DNA from: an uncultured Nitrospina sp.
Lineage (GTDB): Bacteria; Nitrospinota; Nitrospinia; Nitrospinales; VA-1
Direction: 5' to 3'
DNA: 64,000 nucleotides
NCBI GenBank assembly: GCA_937891765.1
Contig: CALAGQ010000049.1
Location: 24,316 to 88,315 of the forward strand
The translations under genes were made by a program, and so were the position numbers. Below, piece after piece: positions 41,740-52,102 of this stretch (positions are counted from its first letter, which is position 1; each line of letters opens with the position of its first letter). The notes under the pieces are model-generated. The model was not told the DNA's origin, did no database searches, and saw only the letters and a list, made by a program, of their open reading frames with translations.

Positions 41740-41961
41740 GGGCATATTAGGTCCAGCGTCACCTTGGCCTCCGGGGGCTCACCGACACTCAGCGTGAGAG
41801 GCAATAAACGGCGCTGGCGCCCATGCAACAACGACAACACCCTTGATTGTCATCACCCCAACCCTCTTTCAAAAGAGGGAGCAAAGCCTCTTCAAACCGA
41901 GATAACTATTAGACAAGCAATAAAAGCTATGGCTAGTTGCCCCCACGGCTAGTGGGTGGGG
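41740..41961. repeat. Dispersed intergenic repeat copy beside the LuxR gene
   Basis: Starts with a degenerate palindrome (GGTCCAGCGTCACCTTGGCC), continues with CACTCAGCGTGAGAGGCAAT, CCCTCTTTCAAAAGAGGG (hairpin) and AAACCGAGATAACTATTAGA, and ends TTGCCCCCACGGCTAGTGGG. The terminal CTA (41949-41951) is the stop codon of the minus-strand LuxR-type gene. Confidence 0.7.
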
Positions 41962-42464
41962 GGTAATAAATCTTCGAGGAAGAAGGCTGCGAGTTCGGAG
42001 CGGCTGGCCAGGCCGGTTTTCTGATAAATCGCCTGCGATTGCTGTTGCACGGTTTTCAGTTTTGTGTTGCGGATGTCGGCGATTTCTTTCAGCGAGAACC
42101 CTTTGAGCAAGAGGAATCCCACCTCCGTTTCCGCCGGAGTCAGTTGCCAATGTGCAAACTGGCTCTCGATCTTGACCGACAACCCTGCCAGCAGTTGATG
42201 CGTCTCACCTTTCCACTGTTCTTTTTCTTCGTCCAGTTTTTCCACATCAATTTGTAGCGATTCGATTTTCTGCCGGGCCTGGGACAATTGTTTTATTCCC
42301 CAGCCAAACACCGCGCCGCTGATGGCGAGCAGAAGTCCTTCCAAAATCAAATGCGTCCTGCTACCACCATCTGAATAATCGCTGATGAGGTCGAGTCCGA
42401 CCAGCACCACAAAGGTTCCCGACAGCACCAGAAGCATGAGGTTGGTTTCCCGCGCATCCGCCAT
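41949..42464 (-). CDS. Membrane-bound LuxR-type HTH regulator
   Basis: 171 residues. Two hydrophobic helices (about 9-28 and 37-58) are followed by a coiled coil (about 60-100, with QKIESLQIDVEKLDEEKEQW) and a LuxR-type DNA-binding domain: LTPAETEVGFLLLKGFSLKE, IADIRNTKLKTVQQQSQAIY then QKTGLASRSELAAFF. The DNA-binding pattern (T-x-x-E-x-E-V-LL-x-G-x-S-x-K-E-I-A) is intact. There is no receiver domain, so the membrane part is presumably the sensor. It faces away from the DUF2231 gene (131 bases). Target genes unknown. Its stop lies inside a dispersed repeat. Confidence 0.85.
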   Translation of the reverse strand: MADARETNLMLLVLSGTFVVLVGLDLISDYSDGGSRTHLILEGLLLAISGAVFGWGIKQLSQARQKIESLQIDVEKLDEEKEQWKGETHQLLAGLSVKIESQFAHWQLTPAETEVGFLLLKGFSLKEIADIRNTKLKTVQQQSQAIYQKTGLASRSELAAFFLEDLLPPTH

Positions 42465-42595
42465 TTGCCCTATGCCTCCTGTAACCGATTGAATTTATTC
42501 ATAAATTTTATCCCCCATAGTGCGGATGGATGTTTTCCATTTTCTGGCGAAAACTAGTTACAGGTAATTTAAAAACTATTTTCCCGGAGGTTATC

Positions 42596-43132
42596 ATGTT
42601 TGATTTACCGTTGCACCCCATTGTGGTTCATTTCCCCATCGTTTTGGGTTCCCTGCTTCCTTTCCTGGCGTTACTGCTTTGGTGGGCCATTAAGAAGGAC
42701 CACCTGCAACAACAGGTCTGGGTATTGGTGACGGTGATGGCCTTGGCCTATGGAGCCACTGCCATTGTTGCGGTGGAACTGGGTGAAAAAGATGAAGACA
42801 AAGTCGAAGAAATCGTTTCTGAAAAGGTGATTGAAGAACATGAAGAAGCCGCGGAAATGATCCCTTGGGTCGCCGGAACTTTGTTTCTGGTTTCTATTGC
42901 CGGATTGGTTAAGAAAAACTCGCATTCGCTTCGCTTGGGACTGGCCGTGTTGAGTCTGGTCGCTCTCATTCCATTGGTCTCGGCAGGACACACCGGAGGG
43001 GAACTGGTCTACCAGTATGGCGCCGCCAACGCGCACCTGCCCACAGACAAGCAGGCCATGATCGAATCGGGAAAATTCCGCATAAATCATGATGACAGCG
43101 AGAAAGATAAAGATAAAGACGATGACCACTAG
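42596..43132 (+). CDS. DUF2231-type membrane protein
   Basis: 178 residues from the ATG at 42596 (CGGAGG seven bases ahead; the frame is open 22 codons upstream). It begins with the family signature LPLHPIVVHFPIVLGSLLP, followed by four hydrophobic helices (residues about 10-30, 38-60, 88-105, 112-130) and a long Lys/Asp-rich C-terminal tail ending in DKDKDDDH. His-containing HPIVVHFP and SAGHTGGELVY could bind heme, as proposed for DUF2231 proteins. Its TAG stop lies inside the terminal repeat of the dispersed family (CCACTAGCC). Function unknown. Confidence 0.8.
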   Translation: MFDLPLHPIVVHFPIVLGSLLPFLALLLWWAIKKDHLQQQVWVLVTVMALAYGATAIVAVELGEKDEDKVEEIVSEKVIEEHEEAAEMIPWVAGTLFLVSIAGLVKKNSHSLRLGLAVLSLVALIPLVSAGHTGGELVYQYGAANAHLPTDKQAMIESGKFRINHDDSEKDKDKDDDH

Positions 43133-43232
43133 CCCCACTCGGCGTGGGGCCAGCGTGCGATGGCATTGATAGGCGAGCAAAAAGTCACCTCGGCTTATAA
43201 ACTATTGCATCTGCCCCCACGGCTAGTGCCAG
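43127..43232. repeat. Dispersed intergenic repeat copy with both terminal inverted ends
   Basis: Starts CCACTAGCCCCACTCGGCGT and ends CTGCCCCCACGGCTAGTG, so the ends are inverted copies (CCACTAGCC...GTGGGG against CCCCCACGGCTAGTG). Inside are GGCGAGCAAAAAGTCACCTC and GGCTTATAA. The left end provides the stop codon of the DUF2231 gene. Confidence 0.8.
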
Positions 43233-43283
43233 TGATCCACCCAACGGAACAGCGGGTTTGCGCTGAACTGTGGTATTCTCCCC

Positions 43284-43462
43284 CAAGCCACTCGCCGTGG
43301 AGGCGACTAGCAAGAAATCCTTCAGCCGCGATAACTCTTTGCCTCCGGCAAAAACTATAGCATTCAGAGTCCAGCCTCACACTAGCCTGTTGAGCCGAGA
43401 GTATGATTGATAGCAATAAAAAGCCATTGCAAGTTGCCAGCGGGGGCTCCCCGCAACGCGAA
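43284..43462. repeat. Second dispersed repeat copy, diverged, extending into the YqeG gene start
   Basis: Contains AGCCACTCGCCGTGGAGGCG, ACTAGCAAGAAATCC, TCCAGCCTCACACTAGCCTG, TTGAGCCGAGAG, AGCAATAAAAAGCCATTGCA and GCCAGCGGGGGCTCCCCGCA. The right part overlaps the first codons of the downstream frame at 43403, which makes that start suspicious. Confidence 0.55.
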
Positions 43463-44008
43463 GGCCTGACCTGGGCCAAAGCTTCCCGATTCCTTGCCCT
43501 GCCCTTCAGCCCTTCCCGGTTGAACACCTTTATGCAGGCAAGAAAGTTTGAGGACATTCCCATCGAACGGCTTCAAGGCTTTCAAGGAATTCTTCTCGAT
43601 GCTGATGGCACCCTTGCCCCTCATCATGCCAGAGAATTCAGCCTGCCCGTTCTGGACCATGTGCGCTCCATGCTGAATAACGGATTGAAAATAGCCATTT
43701 ATACCAATGCCTGGGAAGATCGATTTGAAGCGTTTGAGGAAATGGGAGTCAAAGTCGTCATCAACGTACCCGCCAAGCCAGACCCGCAGGGATTCCACAT
43801 CGCCATGACCAATTTTCTTCATCTGAAAGATCCTGCCAAGGTGTGCATGATTGGCGACAATTATGTAACGGATGGTGGGGCCATAGATGCAGGTATGCAG
43901 TTTATCCACGTTCGGCCGGTAAAAGGTAATGAGCCCTTGCTGCATTCTGCGACCCGGCTTCTGGCTTATCTATGCGCCAAAATGTATGGCCGACAAACTG
44001 CAAAATAG
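43403..44008 (+). CDS. YqeG-type HAD phosphatase (class IIIA)
   Basis: 201 residues. HAD motif I is QGILLDADGTLAPH (DxDGT), motif II IAIYTNAWEDRF (Thr-Asn), motif III/IV VINVPAKPDPQGFHIAM (Lys) and MIGDNYVTDGGAIDAGMQFI (GDN-xTD). This matches YqeG-like enzymes related to phosphatidylglycerophosphate phosphatase (GEP4), the likely role. Residues 1-20 are encoded by a dispersed repeat. An ATG at 43532 (residue 44) gives 158 residues, closer to the family's usual length, and may be the true start. Confidence 0.85.
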   Translation: MIDSNKKPLQVASGGSPQREGLTWAKASRFLALPFSPSRLNTFMQARKFEDIPIERLQGFQGILLDADGTLAPHHAREFSLPVLDHVRSMLNNGLKIAIYTNAWEDRFEAFEEMGVKVVINVPAKPDPQGFHIAMTNFLHLKDPAKVCMIGDNYVTDGGAIDAGMQFIHVRPVKGNEPLLHSATRLLAYLCAKMYGRQTAK

Positions 44009-44131
44009 TGCTTGGGGCAAAAACCGGAAATTCCCGCAATAAAGGGTTTACTTCCTTCCCCATTACAAGAATAATGGTCAGAACTAATGCCACTAATATC
44101 ATCGTCAACAATCATCCCTTAAAATCAAGAT

Positions 44132-44635
44132 ATGGAATCCGAACAAGTTCAGGAATATTGCAGGGAAGCGTTACAAATTGCCGAGCGTGCGGGAACGCAT
44201 GCAGGGCTTTCTTTTCTGATTGGGGAAAAGTTTGGATTAAATTTCAGCCTGCTCAGAAAAGCACGACGGAAACTTCAGTTTCTGTATCCCAGCGATGATA
44301 TGTCTGCAGACCATCCACTGAATCAGGGGGGGCGCTCCTTGAAGATGAGCTATGCCTTGACGGTTCAGGAGCATTACACCGCACCGTTGGAGCAGGTCAA
44401 ACATCTGGAGTCTCTTCTGGCCGATTTCGCCAAAGCCATTCTCAACACGTTCAGTCAGGACGAACTCAGAAGCTACCTGGAGTCTTCACCCGGCATTGGC
44501 TCTGACACTGAGGAACCTGCAGAGTTGGAAACCGATTTTTCGGTCGACAATCTGCTACTAGAGGCGGAAGAAATTCTGGCTCTTGAAGATATCAAGAAGC
44601 TGCTTCTACAAAATCAAAAAGATCAAACCAATTAA
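44132..44635 (+). CDS. Hypothetical protein, 167 residues
   Basis: I do not recognise this soluble, mostly helical, acidic protein. The start MESEQVQEYCREALQIAERA is a helix; then GTHAGLSFLIGEKFGLNFSL suggests a glycine-containing turn. A second helical part (HYTAPLEQVKHLESLLADFA) is followed by an acidic tail with NLLLEAEEILALEDIKKLLL. The TAA stop is followed directly by the ATG of the next small membrane protein, so the two are coupled. Codon use looks like its neighbours. Confidence 0.65.
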   Translation: MESEQVQEYCREALQIAERAGTHAGLSFLIGEKFGLNFSLLRKARRKLQFLYPSDDMSADHPLNQGGRSLKMSYALTVQEHYTAPLEQVKHLESLLADFAKAILNTFSQDELRSYLESSPGIGSDTEEPAELETDFSVDNLLLEAEEILALEDIKKLLLQNQKDQTN

Positions 44636-44809
44636 ATGTCTACGGAACCGGAACCGATCCTAAAACAAAGCACCCGGCTTATCCTGGCATTCCTCATCCT
44701 CTGCGCCTGTTCTGTGTTGATCCTTTTTACCGGGCCCGGGTTCAGCTTTGTATGGCAGGTCGTTCTCTCCGGCGTTCTTTTCTTTTTCCTGTTTTGGCTG
44801 GTCACCTGA
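44636..44809 (+). CDS. Small two-helix membrane protein, 57 residues
   Basis: Starts at the base right after the preceding stop (TAAATG). The product begins MSTEPEPILKQSTRLILAFL and has two hydrophobic helices (about 14-31 and 37-56), ending FLFWLVT. It is about the size of ATP-synthase-associated or AtpZ-like small proteins but without a family match I can name. Its last eight bases overlap the 3-prime end of the convergent coiled-coil gene. Confidence 0.55.
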   Translation: MSTEPEPILKQSTRLILAFLILCACSVLILFTGPGFSFVWQVVLSGVLFFFLFWLVT

Positions 44810-45362
44810 CCGTCAACCAGATCACTCCCAATAAAGCCGCAGCCGCCAGAGCCAGCGCGGAAATAGCCAGGGTTTTTGATGCCGGCAGATCCTTTTCCAG
44901 TTTTATATTGATGGGCTCTATTTTCGACTGAATGGATTTATCAAGTTCTTCTTTAACTTGATTCAAAATTTCCATTTTCGTGAAGCGCGTGTTCTCTGCG
45001 ATCAGCTTATCGAGGTCTTGCAATATTTTTTCGGTAATCTCTGGAGTCGCTTTCACCAGTTCCTGCCGCACCGCTTCGAGTCCTTCTTCATTCAGACGCG
45101 CCATCTTGCGGTCGATCTCTTCCATCTTCGTTCGGATGGCTTTTTCCACTTTCGGCGCGATGTTTTCCTCGATGCGTTCCATCGAGTCCCGCGCGTTGGC
45201 TAGCGACTCGTGCAGGTGCTCCTGAATTTCTTCTTCCAAGGCCTCTTTTCTGGACTCCACATGTTCGGCAAGGATGTCCAGCTTTTGGCGAATTTCGGAT
45301 ACCGTTCGGAGTCCTTCACGCGCCTGTTCTTTTTCAAATTCCGGGTTCTTTGAATCAGACAT
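44802..45362 (-). CDS. Coiled-coil protein with C-terminal membrane anchor
   Basis: 186 residues. Residues about 10-155 are almost wholly helical with heptad repeats and many Glu, Lys and Arg (VSEIRQKLDILAEHVESRKE, HESLANARDSMERIEENIAP, KVEKAIRTKMEEIDRKMARL). The final 25 residues form a helix (TLAISALALAAAALLGVIWL) with a short basic tail, a tail-anchor type. Likely a membrane-tethered rod in the cytoplasm. Domains of this kind occur in apolipoprotein/ATPase-stalk-like proteins, but no family can be assigned by eye. Confidence 0.7.
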   Translation of the reverse strand: MSDSKNPEFEKEQAREGLRTVSEIRQKLDILAEHVESRKEALEEEIQEHLHESLANARDSMERIEENIAPKVEKAIRTKMEEIDRKMARLNEEGLEAVRQELVKATPEITEKILQDLDKLIAENTRFTKMEILNQVKEELDKSIQSKIEPINIKLEKDLPASKTLAISALALAAAALLGVIWLTVR

Positions 45363-45536
45363 AATGACGATCTATTTTTAGCGACCCGTTGCAGGGCCGG
45401 CGGTTAACAAAATGTGTTTATAAGGATTATGAACTCAATTTCGAGCAGTTTCAAATGGTAAACATCGCTTGGCGTAACTTGACTTCCCCCCTGCGGTCGG
45501 GTATTTTGATACTGTTGATAAATAAAGGATTACTGC

Positions 45537-46478
45537 GTGGAAAAGGCCATAACAGAATTCAAAAATTACCTGCTGGTGGAGAAAAATGCTTCTCCCAATA
45601 CGCTGGACGGTTATCTCCACGATATCGCTCAGTTTCAGGAATTTTTGATCCACTCCGGCCATGCCATTGAATCGGGCTCTATTCAAATAGAAAAAATCGA
45701 CCGATTGGCGGTCCGCTCGTTCATGGGTTATCTCTATGATAAGAATTATTCAGGCACCACCATGCGGCGCAAACTTTCTACATTGAGCTCATTTTTTCGC
45801 TTCCTGTGTCGCGAAGGCACTTTGAAAAACAATGTTGCCAAAACCGTGCCCGCGCCAAGGATGCAAAACAAACTGCCGTCCTATTTTTCCGTCGATGAAA
45901 TGTTCCGCCTCTTGCAACTGCCGGAGGGAAAAGGGTTCCTGCCCATCCGCGACCGAGCTTTACTGGAACTGTTTTACAGCTGTGGCCTGCGTATCAGCGA
46001 ACTGGTTGGGCTGAGCTTGGAAGACATCAACCTGAACTCCCGCATGGTCAAAGTGCTGGGGAAAGGCGGCAAGGAACGGCTTCTACCTATGGGACGCCAT
46101 TGTGTCGAGGCACTGAAAAACTATCTCAACGCCCGCATGGATAAAGTTCGTAAGCTAGGCCCCGACACAGAGCAACTGTTTCTGAACCATCGCGGTGTCG
46201 CTATCACCGTCCGGGGAGTGCGTAAAGTGGTCGACAAATATATCAAGCAAGGGAACTTCGCCGGCGGGGTTTCTCCGCATTCGATCCGCCATTCTTTTGC
46301 CACCCACCTTTTGGAAGGCGGGGCGGATTTACGGTCCATTCAGGAATTGCTGGGTCATTCCAGCCTGTCCACCACGCAGAAATACACGCATTTGACCCTC
46401 GATCGATTGTCCGAAACCTATGACAAGGCCCATCCCCGCGCTAAAGAAAAACCTGCGGAAAAAGCCGCGCTGGAATAA
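45537..46478 (+). CDS. xerC: Tyrosine recombinase XerC/XerD
   Basis: Site-specific recombinase that resolves chromosome dimers at dif. GTG start at 45537 (AAAGGA ahead). 313 residues: N-terminal SAM-like core-binding domain ([20 protein letters not shown]) and catalytic domain with Arg ([15 protein letters not shown]), Lys in the beta-hairpin ([11 protein letters not shown]), HxxR ([20 protein letters not shown]), His/Trp position ([19 protein letters not shown]) and nucleophile Tyr. XerC rather than XerD is suggested by the neighbouring hslVU, an arrangement also seen in Firmicutes (codV-clpQY). hslV follows by 43 bases. Confidence 0.93.
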   Translation: MEKAITEFKNYLLVEKNASPNTLDGYLHDIAQFQEFLIHSGHAIESGSIQIEKIDRLAVRSFMGYLYDKNYSGTTMRRKLSTLSSFFRFLCREGTLKNNVAKTVPAPRMQNKLPSYFSVDEMFRLLQLPEGKGFLPIRDRALLELFYSCGLRISELVGLSLEDINLNSRMVKVLGKGGKERLLPMGRHCVEALKNYLNARMDKVRKLGPDTEQLFLNHRGVAITVRGVRKVVDKYIKQGNFAGGVSPHSIRHSFATHLLEGGADLRSIQELLGHSSLSTTQKYTHLTLDRLSETYDKAHPRAKEKPAEKAALE

Positions 46479-46521
46479 TATTAACCTCCATTTTTTTTCT
46501 GATACCAGTACAATACCCAAT

Positions 46522-47049
46522 ATGATGCATGCAACCACAATACTCGCTGTTCGTCACAAGGGGCAGGTCGTCATCGGCGGTGACGGTCAGGTCAGCCTCG
46601 GCAACACAGTTATGAAACATACCGCCAGCAAAGTCCGGCGCATGTACCACGACAATGTCGTTGGTGGATTCGCAGGCTCAACCGCAGACGCGTTTTCGCT
46701 GTTTGCCCGGTTTGAGGAAAAGCTTGAAAAATTTCAGGGCAACCTGCCGCGCTCGGCGGTGGAACTGGCCAAAGACTGGCGCACCGATAAAATGCTGCGA
46801 CGACTGGAGGCCATGTTGATTGTGGTCGATAAGGATCACTCGCTCCTGCTTTCTGGCACCGGAGACGTGATCGAACCCGATGACGGCGTTCTGGCCATCG
46901 GCTCCGGGGGCATGTTCGCTGCTGCGGCCGCCAAAGCACTGGTGCAACACAGCGATCTTTCGGCGCGGCAAATCGTCGAAGAAGCGATGAAGATCACCGA
47001 GACGATCTGTATTTATACCAACTCTCATTTAACGATTGAGGAATTGTAG
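46522..47049 (+). CDS. hslV: HslV peptidase of the HslUV protease
   Basis: Proteasome-like threonine peptidase that forms a dodecamer capped by HslU. I chose the ATG at 46522 (175 residues) over an upstream frame that overlaps xerC, because the family start is [20 protein letters not shown]; the Thr after the short propeptide (MMHA) should be the catalytic N-terminal residue. Other blocks: [60 protein letters not shown]. It is followed three bases later by hslU. Confidence 0.95.
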   Translation: MMHATTILAVRHKGQVVIGGDGQVSLGNTVMKHTASKVRRMYHDNVVGGFAGSTADAFSLFARFEEKLEKFQGNLPRSAVELAKDWRTDKMLRRLEAMLIVVDKDHSLLLSGTGDVIEPDDGVLAIGSGGMFAAAAAKALVQHSDLSARQIVEEAMKITETICIYTNSHLTIEEL

Positions 47050-47052
47050 TTC

Positions 47053-49399
<2,347 letters not shown>

Positions 49400-49403
49400 T
49401 ATA

Positions 49404-49432
49404 TTGACAAAAATTTTACCGGTTGATAGTTT
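49404..49432 (+). promoter_or_regulatory. Promoter of hrcA-grpE
   Basis: TTGACA (49404-49409) and TAGTTT (49427-49432) are spaced by 17 bases, 34 bases ahead of the hrcA start. No CIRCE element (TTAGCACTC-N9-GAGTGCTAA) is seen nearby; GAGTGAGTA at 49439 is at best a half-match. Autoregulation by HrcA may use a diverged operator. Confidence 0.72.
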
Positions 49433-49465
49433 AGTTAGAGTGAGTAGGACTCCTCAAACCTTTTA

Positions 49466-50539
49466 ATGTCGCCTGATACAATGAGTTCGCCTTTAGATGA
49501 AAGAAGCAAGGCCGTTCTTTTAGCGGTCATCGATAAATATATTGAGTCTGCCGAGCCTGTTGGTTCTCGCACCGTGGCCAAGATTCACCCTGAACACCTC
49601 AGCCCTGCCACACTTAGAAACGTGATGGCCGATTTGGAGGAAAAGGGTTTTCTCAGACAACCGCATACATCGGCGGGGCGTATTCCCACTGACAAAGGCT
49701 ACCGGTTTTATGTGAACCACCTCCTGCGTCCGCAAAGTTTTTTGATGAACGCCGAAGCACTGTCAGACACCCATGAGCTTGAATACCCGCTCGGCAATCC
49801 AAGTCTTCAGGGACTGCTTGAGCAAGCCTGCGAAAATCTTTCTACAGTTTCCCAGCAAACGGGGTTGGTCATGCTCCCCAGTTTTTCAAGTGCCTGTTTC
49901 AAGCATATTGAATTCACCAAAGTAGGACCTCAAGCGGCGTTGGCGGTCTTCTTCTCTGAACAAGGCATCCTGCAAAACAAAGTGCTGCCCATTGACCCGG
50001 ATATGACGCAGGATCAACTGACCTCTATTTCCAATTACTTGAATAGTGAGTTCAGCGGAAAACCGATCCAGTGGATCCGGCGGGAATTACTGAAACGGTT
50101 AAAACTTGAAAAGGAACACTATAATAATCTGGCCAGAAAAGCCCACTCCCTTTCCTCCGCCCTGTTTGAGGAAGAAAAGGATAATAACGAACTGCTTGTC
50201 GAAGGCGCTTTAAATTTTCTCGACCAGCCTGAGTTCACCGAAGATCTCGGCAAGATCAAAGCTCTTCTGGTGACTCTCGAAGAGAAAACAAAACTGGTCA
50301 ACCTGCTCGACCTTTGCCTGCACAATGATGGGATGACCATATTGATCGGCGAAGAAAATCTACAAGAAGAAATGGGGAACTGCAGTTTGATCGCGCAAAA
50401 TTATCAGATGGGACAAGACAATGTTGGCACACTGGCTGTTTTCGGTTCCAAAAGGATGGACTATAAACGTATAATTTCTATTGTGAACCATACTGCAAAA
50501 ATGGTTTCCAAATTAATTTCTGAAAATCAGGGAGTTTGA
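49466..50539 (+). CDS. hrcA: Heat-inducible transcription repressor HrcA
   Basis: Represses chaperone genes until heat titrates GroEL. 357 residues: winged-helix N-terminus (SKAVLLAVIDKYIESAEPVG, SRTVAKIHPEHLSPATLRNV then MADLEEKGFLRQPHTSAGRI, PTDKGYRFYV), then the GAF-like and inserted domains ending in TLAVFGSKRMDYKRIISIV and the dimer helix. This is the complete family. grpE follows after four bases. The ATG at 49466 and one at 49481 are both possible. Confidence 0.95.
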   Translation: MSPDTMSSPLDERSKAVLLAVIDKYIESAEPVGSRTVAKIHPEHLSPATLRNVMADLEEKGFLRQPHTSAGRIPTDKGYRFYVNHLLRPQSFLMNAEALSDTHELEYPLGNPSLQGLLEQACENLSTVSQQTGLVMLPSFSSACFKHIEFTKVGPQAALAVFFSEQGILQNKVLPIDPDMTQDQLTSISNYLNSEFSGKPIQWIRRELLKRLKLEKEHYNNLARKAHSLSSALFEEEKDNNELLVEGALNFLDQPEFTEDLGKIKALLVTLEEKTKLVNLLDLCLHNDGMTILIGEENLQEEMGNCSLIAQNYQMGQDNVGTLAVFGSKRMDYKRIISIVNHTAKMVSKLISENQGV

Positions 50540-50543
50540 AAAA

Positions 50544-51179
50544 GTGACATCTAAAGAAAAATCACCACCAGAAGAAAATCCGGAAGTTCTGGAACCAGAA
50601 ATTCTCGAACCAGAAGTTCTGGAGCCCGAGGAAGACGCTCCTGCCGAAGAGGAAAAAGACCCGATCGAGGCACTGCAGGAACAGTTAAAGAAAAAGGACG
50701 AAGAACTTGCCAAACAAAAAAATGATTTCCTGAGAGAAAAAGCCGATCTTGAAAATTTCCGCAAACGGTTGATCAAGGACAAGGCAGATGCCGTTCAATT
50801 TGCCAACGAGCGACTCCTGAAAGACTTGGTGCAAATTGACGATAATCTGGAGAGAGCCTTGAACGCTCCCAATGCTTCCCTGCAAACGTTAAAGGAAGGC
50901 GTCGAAATGATTCAGAAACAGTTCATCTCGTTTCTCAAGAGTCAAAAGGTGGAACCGATTGAAGCGATGGGAAAACCTTTTGACCCGAGTCTGCATGAAG
51001 TCATGACCCAAATGGAATCGGAAGAACACGACGAAAACACCGTGATGCAGGAATATTCCAAAGGTTACACTTTGAATGGACGAATTCTTCGCTCCGCAAA
51101 AGTAGTGACCGCCAAAAAGCCCGCTAAAGAAACGCCAACCCCGATAGAAGAAGAAAATGTTGAGGGTAAGGAAAAATAA
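50544..51179 (+). CDS. grpE: Nucleotide exchange factor GrpE
   Basis: Nucleotide exchange factor of DnaK. GTG start at 50544 with GGGAG upstream. 211 residues: an acidic, repetitive N-terminus (PEVLEPEILEPEVLEPEEDA), a long coiled coil (EEKDPIEALQEQLKKKDEEL) and the GrpE core KADLENFRKRLIKDKADAVQ, LLKDLVQIDDNLERAL and GKPFDPSLHEVMTQMESEEH, then the beta-wing (YTLNGRILRSAKVVTAKK). The N-terminal VLEPE repeats are unusual. dnaK and dnaJ are not adjacent; mutM follows. Confidence 0.95.
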   Translation: MTSKEKSPPEENPEVLEPEILEPEVLEPEEDAPAEEEKDPIEALQEQLKKKDEELAKQKNDFLREKADLENFRKRLIKDKADAVQFANERLLKDLVQIDDNLERALNAPNASLQTLKEGVEMIQKQFISFLKSQKVEPIEAMGKPFDPSLHEVMTQMESEEHDENTVMQEYSKGYTLNGRILRSAKVVTAKKPAKETPTPIEEENVEGKEK

Positions 51180-51211
51180 TATGCTGCATTGTTTTTGCCG
51201 CTTTTGCATCC

Positions 51212-52030
51212 ATGCCCGAACTTCCTGAAGTCGAGACCCTGAGGCGGGCTCTGCTTCCCCTGGTCGTCAACAAAACCTGCACCGCTCTCAAGTTCTACCG
51301 CAAAGACATCCGCTTTCCCATTCCAAAAACTACTTTGCATAAGCAGTTCGAGAACCAAATGGTTTCCCAAATCCAACGCAATGGGAAATACCTACTCTTG
51401 AAAGTTTCCAATGGGGCGATGCTCTGGCACTTGGGCATGAGCGGACGTGTAGCTCTGCAGGTTTCGATGAGTCCGCGGGAAAAACACACGCATGCTATTT
51501 TCCAATTTGGCCCCGAAACCTTTTTGCACTTTATCGACCCGAGACGTTTTGGCTGCATACTCTGGGTTCCTCAAAATGGAAAACATCCTTTACTGGACAA
51601 AATGGGACCGGATCCCTTCGCACCGGAAACCAACGCCGCAGCCTTAAAATTCCGCGCCAAAAACTGCCGGTCACCCATTAAAACCTTCATCATGGATGCC
51701 CGACGCATCACCGGGATCGGCAATATTTACGCCTGCGAATCCTTGTACATGGCAGGCATCAGCCCTAAACGAAAAGCCGGGAGAATCACTCTCGCAGAAT
51801 GGGAGCGGCTCATATCCTGCGTGCGCACCACTCTGGAGAACAGCATTTCCGCTGGAGGAACCACCTTGCGCGATTTCTTCGATCCCAGCGGGTCGGCGGG
51901 ATATTACGCAGTGAAACTCTCGGTCTACGGCAAAGAAGGCGAACCCTGCCCAAAATGCATAACCCCCATATCCCGCATGATCCATTCCGGCCGCTCCACT
52001 TTTTTCTGTACGATTTGCCAAAGGAAATAA
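51212..52030 (+). CDS. mutM: Formamidopyrimidine-DNA glycosylase
   Basis: Removes 8-oxoguanine and formamidopyrimidines. 272 residues: catalytic Pro1-Glu2 in MPELPEVETLRRALLPLVVN, the Lys of the helix-hairpin (KRKAGRIT region), HLGMSGRV, DPRRFG, GIGNIYACESLYMAGISP and the C-terminal zinc finger CPKC..FFCTICQRK. It follows grpE by about 30 bases in the same direction. The family is clear despite a slightly short linker. Confidence 0.96.
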   Translation: MPELPEVETLRRALLPLVVNKTCTALKFYRKDIRFPIPKTTLHKQFENQMVSQIQRNGKYLLLKVSNGAMLWHLGMSGRVALQVSMSPREKHTHAIFQFGPETFLHFIDPRRFGCILWVPQNGKHPLLDKMGPDPFAPETNAAALKFRAKNCRSPIKTFIMDARRITGIGNIYACESLYMAGISPKRKAGRITLAEWERLISCVRTTLENSISAGGTTLRDFFDPSGSAGYYAVKLSVYGKEGEPCPKCITPISRMIHSGRSTFFCTICQRK

Positions 52031-52102
52031 TCGGCTTGTCTTATTCAGCAGGCAACCTATATGATGTTGTGAAACTACCAAACTACAGGACAGGAACCGA
52101 AC

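Noticed and set aside
41722..41952. Plus-strand frame of 76 residues in the repeat gap
   Set aside because: It runs through repeat blocks, lacks a ribosome site and has no family resemblance.
43902..44111. Minus-strand frame of 69 residues overlapping the YqeG gene
   Set aside because: More than half lies antisense to a clear gene; only the first 34 residues are outside, so chance is likely.
44636..44809. AtpZ/AtpI-like identity for the small membrane protein
   Set aside because: Only size and two helices fit; no ATP synthase genes are nearby and no motif supports it.
45389..45670. Plus-strand frame ahead of xerC
   Set aside because: It overlaps the xerC start out of frame, and the part outside xerC has no family match or good ribosome site.
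46420..46521. Upstream extension of hslV
   Set aside because: It overlaps the end of xerC and would bury the catalytic threonine, which must follow a short propeptide.
49404..49470. CIRCE operator ahead of hrcA
   Set aside because: Only a weak half-site (GAGTGAGTA) was seen; the TTAGCACTC-N9-GAGTGCTAA inverted repeat is not there.
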